From NCBI RefSeq assembly GCF_900182615.1, contig NZ_FXTE01000007.1, forward strand, positions 1-64,000: DNA of 64,000 nucleotides. Reading direction: 5' to 3'. Positions within the stretch are counted from its first letter, which is position 1. Each line of letters opens with the position of its first letter. The translations under genes and the position numbers were made by a program. The notes below the pieces were generated by a model. The model worked only from the letters and a program-made list of their open reading frames with translations. It did no database searches and was not told the DNA's origin. The stretch is from Ruegeria faecimaris (GTDB taxonomy: Bacteria; Pseudomonadota; Alphaproteobacteria; Rhodobacterales; Rhodobacteraceae). Of the stretch, positions 27,392-35,319 are shown piece by piece.

Positions 27392-27856
27392 TTAATCGCT
27401 TGATGCCAGCGCATGACTGACTTCCAACGCTCGGATCAGGTTTTTCATGCCACGGTTTCCTTCCAATACGTCCTGTAAAGTCTTGGTATCCAAGGCAGCA
27501 AAAAACGCCTCCTGAGCTTCGTTCAGAATTGGCAACAATCCACAAGCGGGCGTCATTACACAACAGCCGCCGTCTTCCTTCATGCATTCCACCAAAGGTG
27601 TGCCGCGTTCGGATTTTCGTAGTAGGCCGCCAATCGATATCGCATTGGGAGGTAGGGCCATACGCATGCCACCGTTGCGCCCACGCGTGGATTCTACATA
27701 GCCCTCGTGTGTAAGCCACTGCGAGATCTTGGCCAGGTGATTAAAGGGCAAGTTTTGCATAGCCGCGATCTCACGCGTCGACATCAACCCTTCTTCATGG
27801 GTGGCAAGATGGATCAGGATGCGCAGGGCATAGTCGGAGAACTTGGTAATTTGCAT
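27392..27856 (-). CDS. nsrR: Rrf2-family regulator, NsrR-like
   Basis: Iron-sulfur regulator of 154 residues, starting MQITKFSDYALRILIHLA (ATG at 27856). Winged helix with recognition region NLPFNHLAKISQWLTHEGYV and wing RGRNGGMRMA. Cluster cysteines: Cys91, Cys98/Cys99 and Cys105 (ECMKEDGGCCVMTPAC). Asp8 is present; in Streptomyces NsrR that Asp is the fourth cluster ligand. NsrR senses nitric oxide and represses detoxification genes. It converges on the cbb3 operon and has its own copy of the shared operator 18 bases upstream, so autoregulation is likely. Confidence 0.85.
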   Translation of the reverse strand: MQITKFSDYALRILIHLATHEEGLMSTREIAAMQNLPFNHLAKISQWLTHEGYVESTRGRNGGMRMALPPNAISIGGLLRKSERGTPLVECMKEDGGCCVMTPACGLLPILNEAQEAFFAALDTKTLQDVLEGNRGMKNLIRALEVSHALASSD

Positions 27857-27873
27857 AGTTATTCTTCCCATAA

Positions 27874-27900
27874 AAAATAGGCTTTGAAAATGCCTATTTT
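27874..27900 (-). promoter_or_regulatory. NsrR-like operator copy 2, upstream of nsrR
   Basis: AAAATAGGCTTTG and AAATGCCTATTTT are imperfect inverted arms (11 of 13 positions pair) around 27887. It shares the AATAGGC half-site with the operator before the hemoglobin gene and lies just upstream of the nsrR start. Confidence 0.7.
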
Positions 27901-27921
27901 ATTGACATCTTTTTTTACCCT

Positions 27922-27950
27922 TATAATAGGCATTTAGAATACCTAATAGA
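27922..27950 (+). promoter_or_regulatory. NsrR-like operator copy 3, upstream of the CuA gene
   Basis: TATAATAGGCATTT and GAATACCTAATAGA (10 of 14 positions pair) align base for base with the first operator, including its TATAAT. TTGACA lies at 27902-27907, though the 14-base distance to TATAAT is short for a sigma70 promoter. GAGGGG at 27949-27954 is the ribosome binding site of the downstream gene. Confidence 0.7.
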
Positions 27951-27961
27951 GGGGATGGCTC

Positions 27962-28443
27962 ATGCAGCCCGTTGTGTTATTGATCTCGCTGATCCTGATG
28001 CAGTGCTGTCACTTGTCTTCTGGTTGGCCGTGCGGGCTTCTGATGGGCCGGAACCCGGACCCAAGGCCAACTCGAAACGTTCGGGCTTGATCTGGGCAAT
28101 GACGATTGTCGGCGTAATTGTTGCGGTTGGCACATTGCGACCGTGGCCACATGCCGTAGCCAGCACAGACGACGCCTTGACCGTCTCTATCACCAGCGGG
28201 CAGTGGTGGTGGGATATCGACACCGTCGAGATTCCCGTTGGAATACCCATAAATTTTAGCGCCACGACCGAAGACGTTACCCACGGATTGGGCATTTACA
28301 CCTCAGACCTTCGCCTTCTGACGCAGGTCCAGGTGATCCCGGGCTACACAACCGAAGTCACGTATACGTTCGATGATCCGGGCTCCTACCAAATCCTGTG
28401 CATGGAGTTCTGCGGAGTGGCGCATCCCCGCGTAAAGACAACT
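27962..28443 (+). pseudogene. Cytochrome oxidase subunit II-like CuA protein, frameshifted and truncated
   Basis: ATG at 27962, with GAGGGG 7 bases upstream, begins MQPVVLLISLILMQ; the rest of the same membrane helix, VLSLVFWLAVRA, is one frame away, so one base (a G after CAG near 28001-28003) has been lost. The CuA domain then reads VSITSGQWWWDIDTVEIPVG, EDVTHGLGIYTSD and QILCMEFCGVAHP with both Cys and both His ligands. The usual Met two residues further on is replaced, and the frame runs directly into a hairpin, so the 3' end is lost too. It would have been the electron entry subunit of an oxidase or CuA-type NO reductase; no partner subunit I follows. Confidence 0.7.
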
Positions 28444-28472
28444 GGCAAGCCCCCGATCTTCGGGGGCTTGCC
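28444..28472. terminator. Strong hairpin after the CuA pseudogene
   Basis: GGCAAGCCCCCGA and TCGGGGGCTTGCC form a perfect 13-bp stem with a 3-base loop (TCT). It resembles an intrinsic terminator stem but no T-run follows. The CuA reading frame passes through it, which fits a deletion that joined the gene to its former terminator. Confidence 0.6.
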
Positions 28473-28604
28473 TGATACTGCGGGGTATTCGACGGCGGGC
28501 ACCGTTTGGTGTGATCGGGTATTCCGTCGCTGCGTGTGGCTAAACAGCCTTTTGGCGACGACCTTGGGGAAAGACGGTTTCCATACGCGGGCGCATTGGC
28601 CGGC

Positions 28605-29135
28605 TCACACATTGCAGCTACCTGATGCGCCTTCGTTTTGATTGACGGTGGCGGGATTGCTTGTGACCGATGCGGCCCGTCGTGTCAGAAGACTGCCAAT
28701 CTCAGACCCCAACTGCAGTTCTGAGACCTGTCCAAGGTGATGCACAACGATCCGTCCCGACTGATCCAACAAGACAAGGCTTGGTGTACCGCGCATGCGA
28801 AAGCGGGACATCGTGTTTGGCAATTGCCCCACCCCCTGCCTGTCCACGCCGACAGGGAAGGTGATGCGATATTCATGCAGGAAGGCTTTCAGAGACACCG
28901 GTGTCATGGCGTCGTGATGCTCGAACACAGTATGCAAGCCAATCACGGCTACCTTTTCTTCAGGAAACGTTTTTTGAATTGATTGCACCAAGGGAATACC
29001 ATGCAGGACGCATCCCGGGCACAACATTTGAAATGCCTCAATAACAACAACCCGTCCCCTTAGACCACCTAAGGTTAGGGGTGTGTCTGTGTTAAACCAT
29101 TCCGAAACGTCTAGTTCTGGTGTTTGCATTTTCAT
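28605..29135 (-). CDS. Thioredoxin-like protein with CPGC motif
   Basis: Protein of 176 residues with an AhpC/TSA or TlpA-type thioredoxin fold: GGLRGRVVVIEAFQMLCPGC with the redox motif CPGC near residue 43, then VAVIGLHTVFEHHDAM and the cis-Pro region MRGTPSLVLLDQSGRIV. No signal peptide is evident. ATG at 29135 follows GAGGGCA; two later ATG codons in frame are possible. Downstream of the spondin-domain gene on the same strand, separated by a hairpin. Likely a thiol-disulfide oxidoreductase or peroxiredoxin. Confidence 0.8.
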   Translation of the reverse strand: MKMQTPELDVSEWFNTDTPLTLGGLRGRVVVIEAFQMLCPGCVLHGIPLVQSIQKTFPEEKVAVIGLHTVFEHHDAMTPVSLKAFLHEYRITFPVGVDRQGVGQLPNTMSRFRMRGTPSLVLLDQSGRIVVHHLGQVSELQLGSEIGSLLTRRAASVTSNPATVNQNEGASGSCNV

Positions 29136-29148
29136 TGCCCTCAATAAC

Positions 29149-29178
29149 ACGCAGCCGTCTTGGGTTCGGCGGCTGCGT
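29149..29178 (-). terminator. Intercistronic hairpin between the spondin and thioredoxin-like genes
   Basis: ACGCAGCCG (29149-29157) pairs perfectly with CGGCTGCGT (29170-29178), 12-base loop. It follows the spondin-domain stop by 9 bases and precedes the next start by 14, so it may reduce expression of the second gene. Confidence 0.5.
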
Positions 29179-29187
29179 AGTCGAATG

Positions 29188-29937
29188 TCAGTGAAGCTTC
29201 CCCGGCAGGCTCAGGTCGCCGGATGCGACGTCGAAAACATCTGTGACGCACAGCAAGGGCGCATGGATGTTAGCGTTCACTCGCAATGCAGAAGTGACAC
29301 CATCGTAAGCGACACCATCCAGTTCTACTTTGCTGGCAAAGCCGGCATTCACCGAGATTTCGGGCCTGTCGAACAAAGGCGTAAACCCAGAGCTGTCCAG
29401 AAAGATCGGGAACCCAGGCCATGTCGCAGGTAGCTTGGGCGAGGAACCCTCGGGGATGTCACGTACGGCAAGCGCGTCGGGTCCGCACGCTTCGGTCGGG
29501 GTCAACACAACCCAGTGGCTGTGCCATTCGATGCCGTCATTCGCCGGATCTCCGTCGCCGTTCTCGTCAAAAAGCGGTGTGTCATCAAAATCTGGATGAC
29601 TGGTTGCGGCCATTGCAAGGATGCCTGTGCCGCCTTCGAACCCAACGACCGAAGGGTCCAAAGAAGTAGGCCAGACATATGACCAGACATCTGATCCACC
29701 AACCTCTCCGGTTGCCACCGGAACCGAGGCGCCAGCCGCTCCATTCGTTGTCATGTGAAAAGTGACCGTGTTTCCATTGCGATGCGCATGCGCTGCCAGA
29801 ATGTCAAAGTCCACGACTTTACTGGCGTCCGGCGAAGATATGATGGCGCCATCTTGATGGATGGCATGGTTCCCATCTGCAAGAGCCGTGCCTCCGATGA
29901 CCAGCGCCAAAGTGGAAGTGAGCATTGAGAGTTTCAT
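29188..29937 (-). CDS. Secreted spondin-domain protein
   Basis: Protein of 249 residues with a signal peptide (about 1-24, ending GTALADG). The body matches the bacterial spondin_N type: GGTGILAMAATSHPDFDDTP, LFDENGDGDPANDGIEWHSHW and ISVNAGFASKV. ATG at 29937 is chosen over one 4 codons earlier because GGAGAC precedes it. Acidic, probably calcium-binding loops are visible (DENGDGDPANDG). Function is unclear; homologues are exported or cell-surface proteins. Divergent from the MarR regulator across shared repeats. Confidence 0.75.
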   Translation of the reverse strand: MKLSMLTSTLALVIGGTALADGNHAIHQDGAIISSPDASKVVDFDILAAHAHRNGNTVTFHMTTNGAAGASVPVATGEVGGSDVWSYVWPTSLDPSVVGFEGGTGILAMAATSHPDFDDTPLFDENGDGDPANDGIEWHSHWVVLTPTEACGPDALAVRDIPEGSSPKLPATWPGFPIFLDSSGFTPLFDRPEISVNAGFASKVELDGVAYDGVTSALRVNANIHAPLLCVTDVFDVASGDLSLPGKLH

Positions 29938-29954
29938 GAGTGTCTCCAATCAAA

Positions 29955-30015
29955 TAATATCGAGTCGCTACTATAGTGAGAAATGCATTGCAACTATAAT
30001 TTCGAGTCGCTACTA
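29955..30015. promoter_or_regulatory. Tandem 19-base operator repeats between spondin and marR genes
   Basis: TAATATCGAGTCGCTACTA (29955-29973) and TAATTTCGAGTCGCTACTA (29997-30015) are identical at 18 of 19 positions, on the same strand, exactly 42 bases apart, four helical turns. They lie in the divergent promoter region, the second one 9 bases before the MarR start. MarR-family proteins usually regulate such divergent pairs, so it is the likely binder. Confidence 0.75.
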
Positions 30016-30023
30016 AAAGTGTT

Positions 30024-30569
30024 ATGAACACAGATCATCGCATACGCACGCTAATCAACCGTTTGGCCCGTATTGATGCTTCCGAAGGATGGGCGGGAGA
30101 TTTGAACCCGACTCAGAGGATGGCGCTGGAATACCTCGCACAGGCGAACATGTTTTCGCGCTCGCCGTCGCAAGTTGCAGAGTATATCGGAACAACCCGT
30201 GGAACGATGTCACAAACGCTCAAGGCTTTGGCGCGCAAGGGCTATGTAGAAGAGCAACGCAAAGAGCTTGATCAACGGTCGATCTCTTATGACCTGACCA
30301 AGGAGGGGGTCAAAATTGTACGTCAGCCGAACCCTGTTGCACAGGCAATTGGAGATATGCCCGTAGAAAACCAAGCCGTGCTTGAGCAGGGGTTGATGCA
30401 AAGCCTCAGTCTGGCTTTGGCCGCAAATGGAGGTCGGTCATTCGGCCAATGCAAATCCTGCACATACCATGATGCCACGACGGAAAACGGTTTCTGCAAA
30501 CTGTTGGGTGTATCATTGGACGTCGGTGAAAAAGACAAGATCTGTATCGAGCATGAGGAAGCCAGATGA
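30024..30569 (+). CDS. MarR-family regulator with C-terminal cysteine cluster
   Basis: Regulator of 181 residues. The winged helix covers about residues 20-110: SPSQVAEYIGTTRGTMSQTL and RKGYVEEQRKELDQRSISYD. After a helical part comes a cysteine-rich tail, QCKSCTYHDATTENGFCKLL and KICIEHEEA, with four cysteines able to bind zinc or an iron-sulfur cluster, not part of the minimal MarR fold. The stop overlaps the MOSC gene (ATGA), so both are one operon. Probably autoregulated through the repeats just upstream. Confidence 0.85.
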   Translation: MNTDHRIRTLINRLARIDASEGWAGDLNPTQRMALEYLAQANMFSRSPSQVAEYIGTTRGTMSQTLKALARKGYVEEQRKELDQRSISYDLTKEGVKIVRQPNPVAQAIGDMPVENQAVLEQGLMQSLSLALAANGGRSFGQCKSCTYHDATTENGFCKLLGVSLDVGEKDKICIEHEEAR

Positions 30570-31258
30570 ACCATTTTGATTTATCGGCGAACATCGACGG
30601 CATATTTGTCGGAGCGGTCAAAGATTGTTGGGAAGGCAAACCGCCATCGGCCATTCAAAAAGACAGGGTGGACGGGCGGCAGTTGATTACTTCGCTCGGA
30701 TTTTCCGAGGATGCACAGGCAGATTTGACCGTGCATGGAGGCGAAGACAAAGCCATCCATCATTATGCTTTTGATCACTACTCGGCTTGGCAAGCAGAGG
30801 GCCTAATAGCACCCGGCACACTGCCAGTGGCGTTCGGTGAGAACATTTCAACAACGGGGCTGACCGAGGAAAACCTCTGCATTGGCGACATCCTGTCACT
30901 GGGTACGGCGGTTGTTCAAATCAGTCAGGGGCGGCAACCGTGCTGGAAACTCGGGCTACATACGGGGCACAAGGAAATGCCTTACCAGTTTCAGAAGACG
31001 GGCCGAACCGGATGGTACTATCGTGTGCTCGAACCTGGCGAAGTTGGTTCCGGTGATCGGATTACCTTGGTTGAAAGGTTAAATCCCAATTGGTCTGTAT
31101 TGGCCGTCACACGTGCAAGGTTGACTCGTCGCATTCTGCCAGAAGATGCCGAGGTGTTGTCTCAGATGAAAGAACTGGCTCAAGGTTGGCGACAAGCGTT
31201 CTGCCGAATGGCGGAAGGCAACGCCATAGAGGATACATCGGCGAGACTAGGTGCCTGA
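30566..31258 (+). CDS. MOSC-domain protein (YiiM-like)
   Basis: Protein of 230 residues with a MOSC domain: LTVHGGEDKAIHHYAFDHYS, TLPVAFGENISTTGLTEENL, and the conserved Cys in SQGRQPCWKLGLHTGHK, followed by the 3-alpha tail found in YiiM. MOSC proteins handle the molybdenum cofactor sulfido group; YiiM-type proteins reduce N-hydroxylated compounds. Co-expressed with the cysteine-rich MarR regulator, so a redox or toxic-compound response is plausible. Confidence 0.85.
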   Translation: MNHFDLSANIDGIFVGAVKDCWEGKPPSAIQKDRVDGRQLITSLGFSEDAQADLTVHGGEDKAIHHYAFDHYSAWQAEGLIAPGTLPVAFGENISTTGLTEENLCIGDILSLGTAVVQISQGRQPCWKLGLHTGHKEMPYQFQKTGRTGWYYRVLEPGEVGSGDRITLVERLNPNWSVLAVTRARLTRRILPEDAEVLSQMKELAQGWRQAFCRMAEGNAIEDTSARLGA

Positions 31259-31435
31259 GGCATTCTATGAAGCATTTAAGCCGTGATTAGCGATAACGCA
31301 CCTTCCTCGAACCGAAAACAATCGAGAATACGAAAGCAGCCAGCCGCCAAATATCAATCCTTTGGCAAACCGAACTCAATTGAGACATAAGCCTTAGCTT
31401 CGATGAAAGTTAGTAGCCTTGGTGCAGAACTACTT

Positions 31436-31461
31436 GACGTTAGGGTCAGAATTGAATGACG
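31436..31461. repeat. Second copy of a dispersed 26-base motif
   Basis: GACGTTAGGGTCAGAATTGA and six more bases match 11224-11249 at 22 of 26 positions. Both copies lie in non-coding DNA near decayed regions, so they may be ends of an old insertion sequence; a chance match cannot be excluded. Confidence 0.35.
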
Positions 31462-31510
31462 CAAACTGCTCATTGCTTGAGGACACCCTCTGATGGGCAT
31501 GTTTCTCATA

Positions 31511-32083
31511 TCACGTCGCGGCGAGGTCACCCGCCGCTTGAGCAAGAATCCAGTCAATCCCACGCAGAAAATCGTTTATTGTCAGTTGGTTGTCTTCTCC
31601 GCTCGAGGCTGAGAGCACAAACCCATGTGCATAGTCGATCAGCACGTGAACAAGAACATCACCGCCATCGCTGTTTTCGAGTTGGTCCGTGCTGACCTTT
31701 AATTCCTCGGCCACGTTCATTAGGTCCGCGCTCATGAGCGTTACATCGTCTAGGATTGCACGGAGTAGATTGGCGTTCTTCAAAGCACAACCATAGTAAG
31801 TCGCCATAATGCAGCGGGCGCGTTTGACCGGGTTGCCACCATTCACTCCATCCAAGACGCCTGCAAAGGCAAGTTCTACCAGATCGGACAATAGTTGCTT
31901 CTTGCTACCTGCGTGATAGGTCACGGCCATCGGAGTGACGTCAAGCTGATCGGCAAGTATGCGAAACGATAGCGCATCAACACCTTTGCTTTGGGCGATC
32001 GGCAATGCGGCCTGCAGGATCACTTGCTTCGAAAGGCGCTGTGCAGCCTTTGACGGTCGCCCTGGTGGAGAAGCTTTCGTCAT
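31511..32083 (-). CDS. TetR-family regulator
   Basis: Regulator of 190 residues with an N-terminal helix-turn-helix (LSFRILADQLDVTPMAVTYH and a following AGSKKQLLSDLV) and a helical ligand-binding part of the TetR_C type. Its start overlaps the stop of the dihydrofolate-reductase-like gene by 4 bases, so it is the second gene of that operon and probably controls it. Ligand unknown. Confidence 0.82.
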   Translation of the reverse strand: MTKASPPGRPSKAAQRLSKQVILQAALPIAQSKGVDALSFRILADQLDVTPMAVTYHAGSKKQLLSDLVELAFAGVLDGVNGGNPVKRARCIMATYYGCALKNANLLRAILDDVTLMSADLMNVAEELKVSTDQLENSDGGDVLVHVLIDYAHGFVLSASSGEDNQLTINDFLRGIDWILAQAAGDLAAT

Positions 32084-32619
32084 CTGGTTTTCAGTCTGTA
32101 ATCGAGATCTACCAGACCGGAGGAAAAGCTGCTAACCGAAACCAACTCCAGATCAACGTCACCTTCTGTTTCACCAAAGATCCGAATGCCTTCACCAATC
32201 AGAATGGGAACCAAGGTAATCCGCATGTCCTCAATCAGCCCGGCTTTGAGGAAGGATTGGATGATTGCACCGCCATCCACATAAACTCGATTGTAACCAC
32301 GTGCGCCAAAATCCTCCATCAAATCAGTGGGTGTTTTGTCTGAAACTTCAACTCTTTCGCGCAGCTCATCTGGAATGCCTGAGGGCTTCATTGAGCGACT
32401 GAGAACCACCACTGGTTTCTTGTAAGGCCACTCCCCAAATCCCAGAACTGTCCGGTACGATCCGGACCCCATCACGATCACGTCGACGCTACTCTGAAAC
32501 GCAGCGAACCCGTGATCTTCGTCTGCAGTGGGTTGCTTTTCCAACCAGTCCAGCCTGTGATCTGGCCTTGCGACAAAACCGTCTAGGCTCATTGCCATCA
32601 TGATATGTCCTGTGGGCAT
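32080..32619 (-). CDS. Dihydrofolate reductase / RibD C-terminal domain family protein
   Basis: Protein of 179 residues: MMAMSLDGFVARPDHRLDWL at the start, VDVIVMGSGSYRTVLGFGEW, and YVDGGAIIQSFLKAGLIEDM then ITLVPILIGEGIRIFGE. This is the YyaP/YyaR-like branch of the RibD_C family, predicted NADPH-dependent reductases whose natural substrates are mostly unknown. Upstream partner of the TetR gene. A second ATG six codons in is possible. Confidence 0.83.
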   Translation of the reverse strand: MPTGHIMMAMSLDGFVARPDHRLDWLEKQPTADEDHGFAAFQSSVDVIVMGSGSYRTVLGFGEWPYKKPVVVLSRSMKPSGIPDELRERVEVSDKTPTDLMEDFGARGYNRVYVDGGAIIQSFLKAGLIEDMRITLVPILIGEGIRIFGETEGDVDLELVSVSSFSSGLVDLDYRLKTR

Positions 32620-32689
32620 CCTCTGGCTCCCTGTGATTTATTTATATGCTGTATAATAACGGTTCTGAGGATACTCAAGGGGAATGCTG

Positions 32690-33562
32690 TTACGATTGAC
32701 CCAGAATCCAATCCGAGAAGGACTGTACTGCGCCGGTTGGAGCGGAGCTATGCGGTTGAACCAAAAAATACCCATAGTCGGGCAGATCGGTTTCCGACAA
32801 CCGAAACAGTCTTTCAGCATTTAGATCGTCTCGAACCAGATCATCCATCAAAGCTATTCCCTGTCCGTCGATGACTGCTTGCGCCCGGACATTTGGGTCA
32901 GGAACGATTAGCGCATCTCTCCTTGATTGTCGGGGAAGCTTTGCGACGTTCAGCCAATCAGACCAGACGTTGCTGTCATCACGATCTCTCAGAAGCGTAA
33001 GATGCGATATTGCCTCTTTCATTCCTAACTCTATCACTAGGTCAGCTGCCGCCCGGTCACCCACAGGATAGGGCGGCATGGGCATGAACGGAGTAACGGT
33101 GCCGCCGATCCAATTCCCGTTACCCCACCTGATTGCAAGATCCACATCCTGCATTTCCGCTTGTGAAAACTCGATCATCGGTTGAATGCGAATCTGTACG
33201 TCCGGGTGGATTTGCATGAATGACATCAGGCGTGGCGACAGCCAGCGCGCAGCGAAATAGGTTGAGACGCCAACGGTTAGAGAACGCGTTGAAATCCCCT
33301 TTAATGCATGAATTTCAGCTTCGATTTCTTCGTATCGGGTCTGGCAGATCGCGAGCAGTTTTAATCCTTCACCAGTGAGTGTGACACCACGCGATGTGCG
33401 CTGGAACAGGATCATCCCAAGATCGGCTTCAAGCGTTTTGATCTGATAGCTGATGGCGCCCTTTGTCATGTTGAGCGCCGATGCTGCCGTCGAGAAGCTG
33501 GAATAACGAGCAATCTCGGCAAATAGCCTGAGTAAGTCATGGTGATGAAATCGGGTACTCAT
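32690..33562 (-). CDS. LysR-family regulator (GcvA-like)
   Basis: Regulator of 290 residues: helix-turn-helix RYSSFSTAASALNMTKGAIS and YQIKTLEADLGMILFQR, then a substrate-binding domain with the GcvA-type stretch DVDLAIRWGNGNWIGGTVTP. ATG at 33562 is preferred to a TTG five codons earlier. Divergent from the MttB-family gene (102 bases between starts), which is the obvious candidate target. Confidence 0.85.
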   Translation of the reverse strand: MSTRFHHHDLLRLFAEIARYSSFSTAASALNMTKGAISYQIKTLEADLGMILFQRTSRGVTLTGEGLKLLAICQTRYEEIEAEIHALKGISTRSLTVGVSTYFAARWLSPRLMSFMQIHPDVQIRIQPMIEFSQAEMQDVDLAIRWGNGNWIGGTVTPFMPMPPYPVGDRAAADLVIELGMKEAISHLTLLRDRDDSNVWSDWLNVAKLPRQSRRDALIVPDPNVRAQAVIDGQGIALMDDLVRDDLNAERLFRLSETDLPDYGYFLVQPHSSAPTGAVQSFSDWILGQS

Positions 33563-33664
33563 ATTCTTAGTGTACAAATTTTCTAAACGCTAAGAGTAGT
33601 TTTTTTCGATTTTCAAACATGTTTTTAAGGTCGACAAGTGCATTCAAGCTCGTGGAGCGATGAA

Positions 33665-35233
33665 ATGAAGTTGGAATCGTTGAACGCAAAAGCAGAAACA
33701 CCGACACCGGCGGGGCACCGCGGCCGCGCGCGCAGACGCCGCTTGGCCCGTAGTATTGCCCCTTCTGAGAGCACACCGTTCACGGGTCGCAGGATACCTG
33801 CATACAATCTACTAAGTGAAACGGTATTGGCCCGGATCGAAGATCAAGCCGACTGGATTCTAAGAAATATTGGCGTCGAGTTTCGGGGGGATCGAACGGC
33901 ACTGGATCACTTCGCCCAAACGGGTGCCCGCATCGATGGCGAACGCGTGCGGTTTGAACCGGGTCATGTCCGTGCGCTTTGCGCTACGGCCCCAAGTGAA
34001 TTTCAGTTGCATGGCCGAGACCCGGTCAGAACGGTGACACTTGGCGGTGACAACGTTGTGCTGATGCCGGGATACGGCTCTCCCTTTGTCAGCGATCTGG
34101 TGAAGGGCCGACGATATTCGACGCTGAAGGATTTCCGCAATTTCGTCAAACTGGCCTACAGTGCGGCTGCCTTGCATCATTCCGGCGGCACGGTTGTCGA
34201 ACCGACAGATGTGTCGGTGAATAAACGGCATTTGGACATGATGCTGGCGCATCTGACACTCTCAACCAAGCCCTTTATGGGCTCTGTTACGGCACCCGAG
34301 CGCGTGCGTGACAGTATCGAGATGGCACGCCTCGTCTTTGGACGCGACTTCATGGAGCACCACGCGGTGATGCAGGCCAATATCAACGTCAATTCGCCAT
34401 TGATTTATGATGATACCATGTCAACGGCTCTGCGTATCTATGCGGAGGCAGGCCAATGTGTCTGCGTCTCCCCTGCGATTTTCGCGGGTGCCATGGGGCC
34501 GCTTTCGCCGGCGGCTGTGGCGGCGCAAACTCTGGCAGAAGCGATGGTTGGCATTGCGCTTGCGCAACTGGTGCGCCCCGGTTGTCCGGTGGTGTTCGGC
34601 TCGTTCCACTCCACAATGAACTTGCGCACGGGCGCTCTGACCTTTGGATCGCCCGAGGCGAACATGACCACGATGGCGCTGACACAATTGGGACGAAGGC
34701 TTGGCGTACCTGTGCGCTCTGGCGGTGGGCAGATCACCGCCTCCAATGCGCCAGATGGGCAAGCGATGCAGGACAGCACCGGTGCCATGTGGTCCACGCT
34801 TTTGTCCGGAGCCCATCAGGTCTGGCATGCGGCAGGCTGGCTCGAAGGTGGGCTTGTGATGTCCTACGAGAAATTCATCATGGATCTCGACCACTGTGGC
34901 GCGATGCTGAAACTGCTGCAGGGCTTCGAAACGAATGAGGAGGCATTTGGCCGTGATGCCTATTTTGAAACGGGCCCGGGCGAAAATTTCCTGTCGACCA
35001 AACACACGCTGCGCCACTATGCGGCAGCAAATTATGAGCCACAAATTTCTGACGCAGGGCCATTCGAGACCTGGTCTGAAAATGGTGCTCTCACGTCAGA
35101 CCAACGCGCCACCGCGCGGTGGCATCAGATGTTGAACGATTACCAGCGTCCTGAAATTAAACCCGGCATACAAGCCGCGCTCGAAGACTTCGTGTCAGAA
35201 CGCAAAGCGCGAATGCCGGATGAATGGTACTAG
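33665..35233 (+). CDS. MttB-family (trimethylamine methyltransferase-like) protein
   Basis: Protein of 522 residues of COG5598. After a basic N-terminus (GRARRRRLARS) come the family motifs: LMPGYGSPFVSDLVKGRRYS, HHSGGTVVEPTDVSVNKRHL and AVMQANINVNSPLIYDDTM. No in-frame amber codon is present, so it is a non-pyrrolysine member, the group that contains glycine betaine methyltransferase MtgB. ATG at 33665 is chosen because GGAG precedes it by 7 bases; a GTG at 33638 is less likely. No corrinoid protein or activator is encoded nearby. Substrate, probably a quaternary amine, is inferred from the family. Confidence 0.85.
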   Translation: MKLESLNAKAETPTPAGHRGRARRRRLARSIAPSESTPFTGRRIPAYNLLSETVLARIEDQADWILRNIGVEFRGDRTALDHFAQTGARIDGERVRFEPGHVRALCATAPSEFQLHGRDPVRTVTLGGDNVVLMPGYGSPFVSDLVKGRRYSTLKDFRNFVKLAYSAAALHHSGGTVVEPTDVSVNKRHLDMMLAHLTLSTKPFMGSVTAPERVRDSIEMARLVFGRDFMEHHAVMQANINVNSPLIYDDTMSTALRIYAEAGQCVCVSPAIFAGAMGPLSPAAVAAQTLAEAMVGIALAQLVRPGCPVVFGSFHSTMNLRTGALTFGSPEANMTTMALTQLGRRLGVPVRSGGGQITASNAPDGQAMQDSTGAMWSTLLSGAHQVWHAAGWLEGGLVMSYEKFIMDLDHCGAMLKLLQGFETNEEAFGRDAYFETGPGENFLSTKHTLRHYAAANYEPQISDAGPFETWSENGALTSDQRATARWHQMLNDYQRPEIKPGIQAALEDFVSERKARMPDEWY

Positions 35234-35319
35234 AACGGAATACCCAATACCTAAGAACTCTGCCGGGATTGCCAACTTGCTTGAGCAAGATTGAAGAACG
35301 TCGGCGCCTATGTCGTCAG

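Noticed and set aside
27955..27961. ATG at 27955 as start of the CuA protein
   Set aside because: That frame gives no membrane helix at the start; the ATG at 27962 has the ribosome binding site and helix, with a later frameshift.
29955..30015. Repeat pair as a mini CRISPR array
   Set aside because: Only two units, a 23-base interval, no cas genes, and placement in a divergent promoter.
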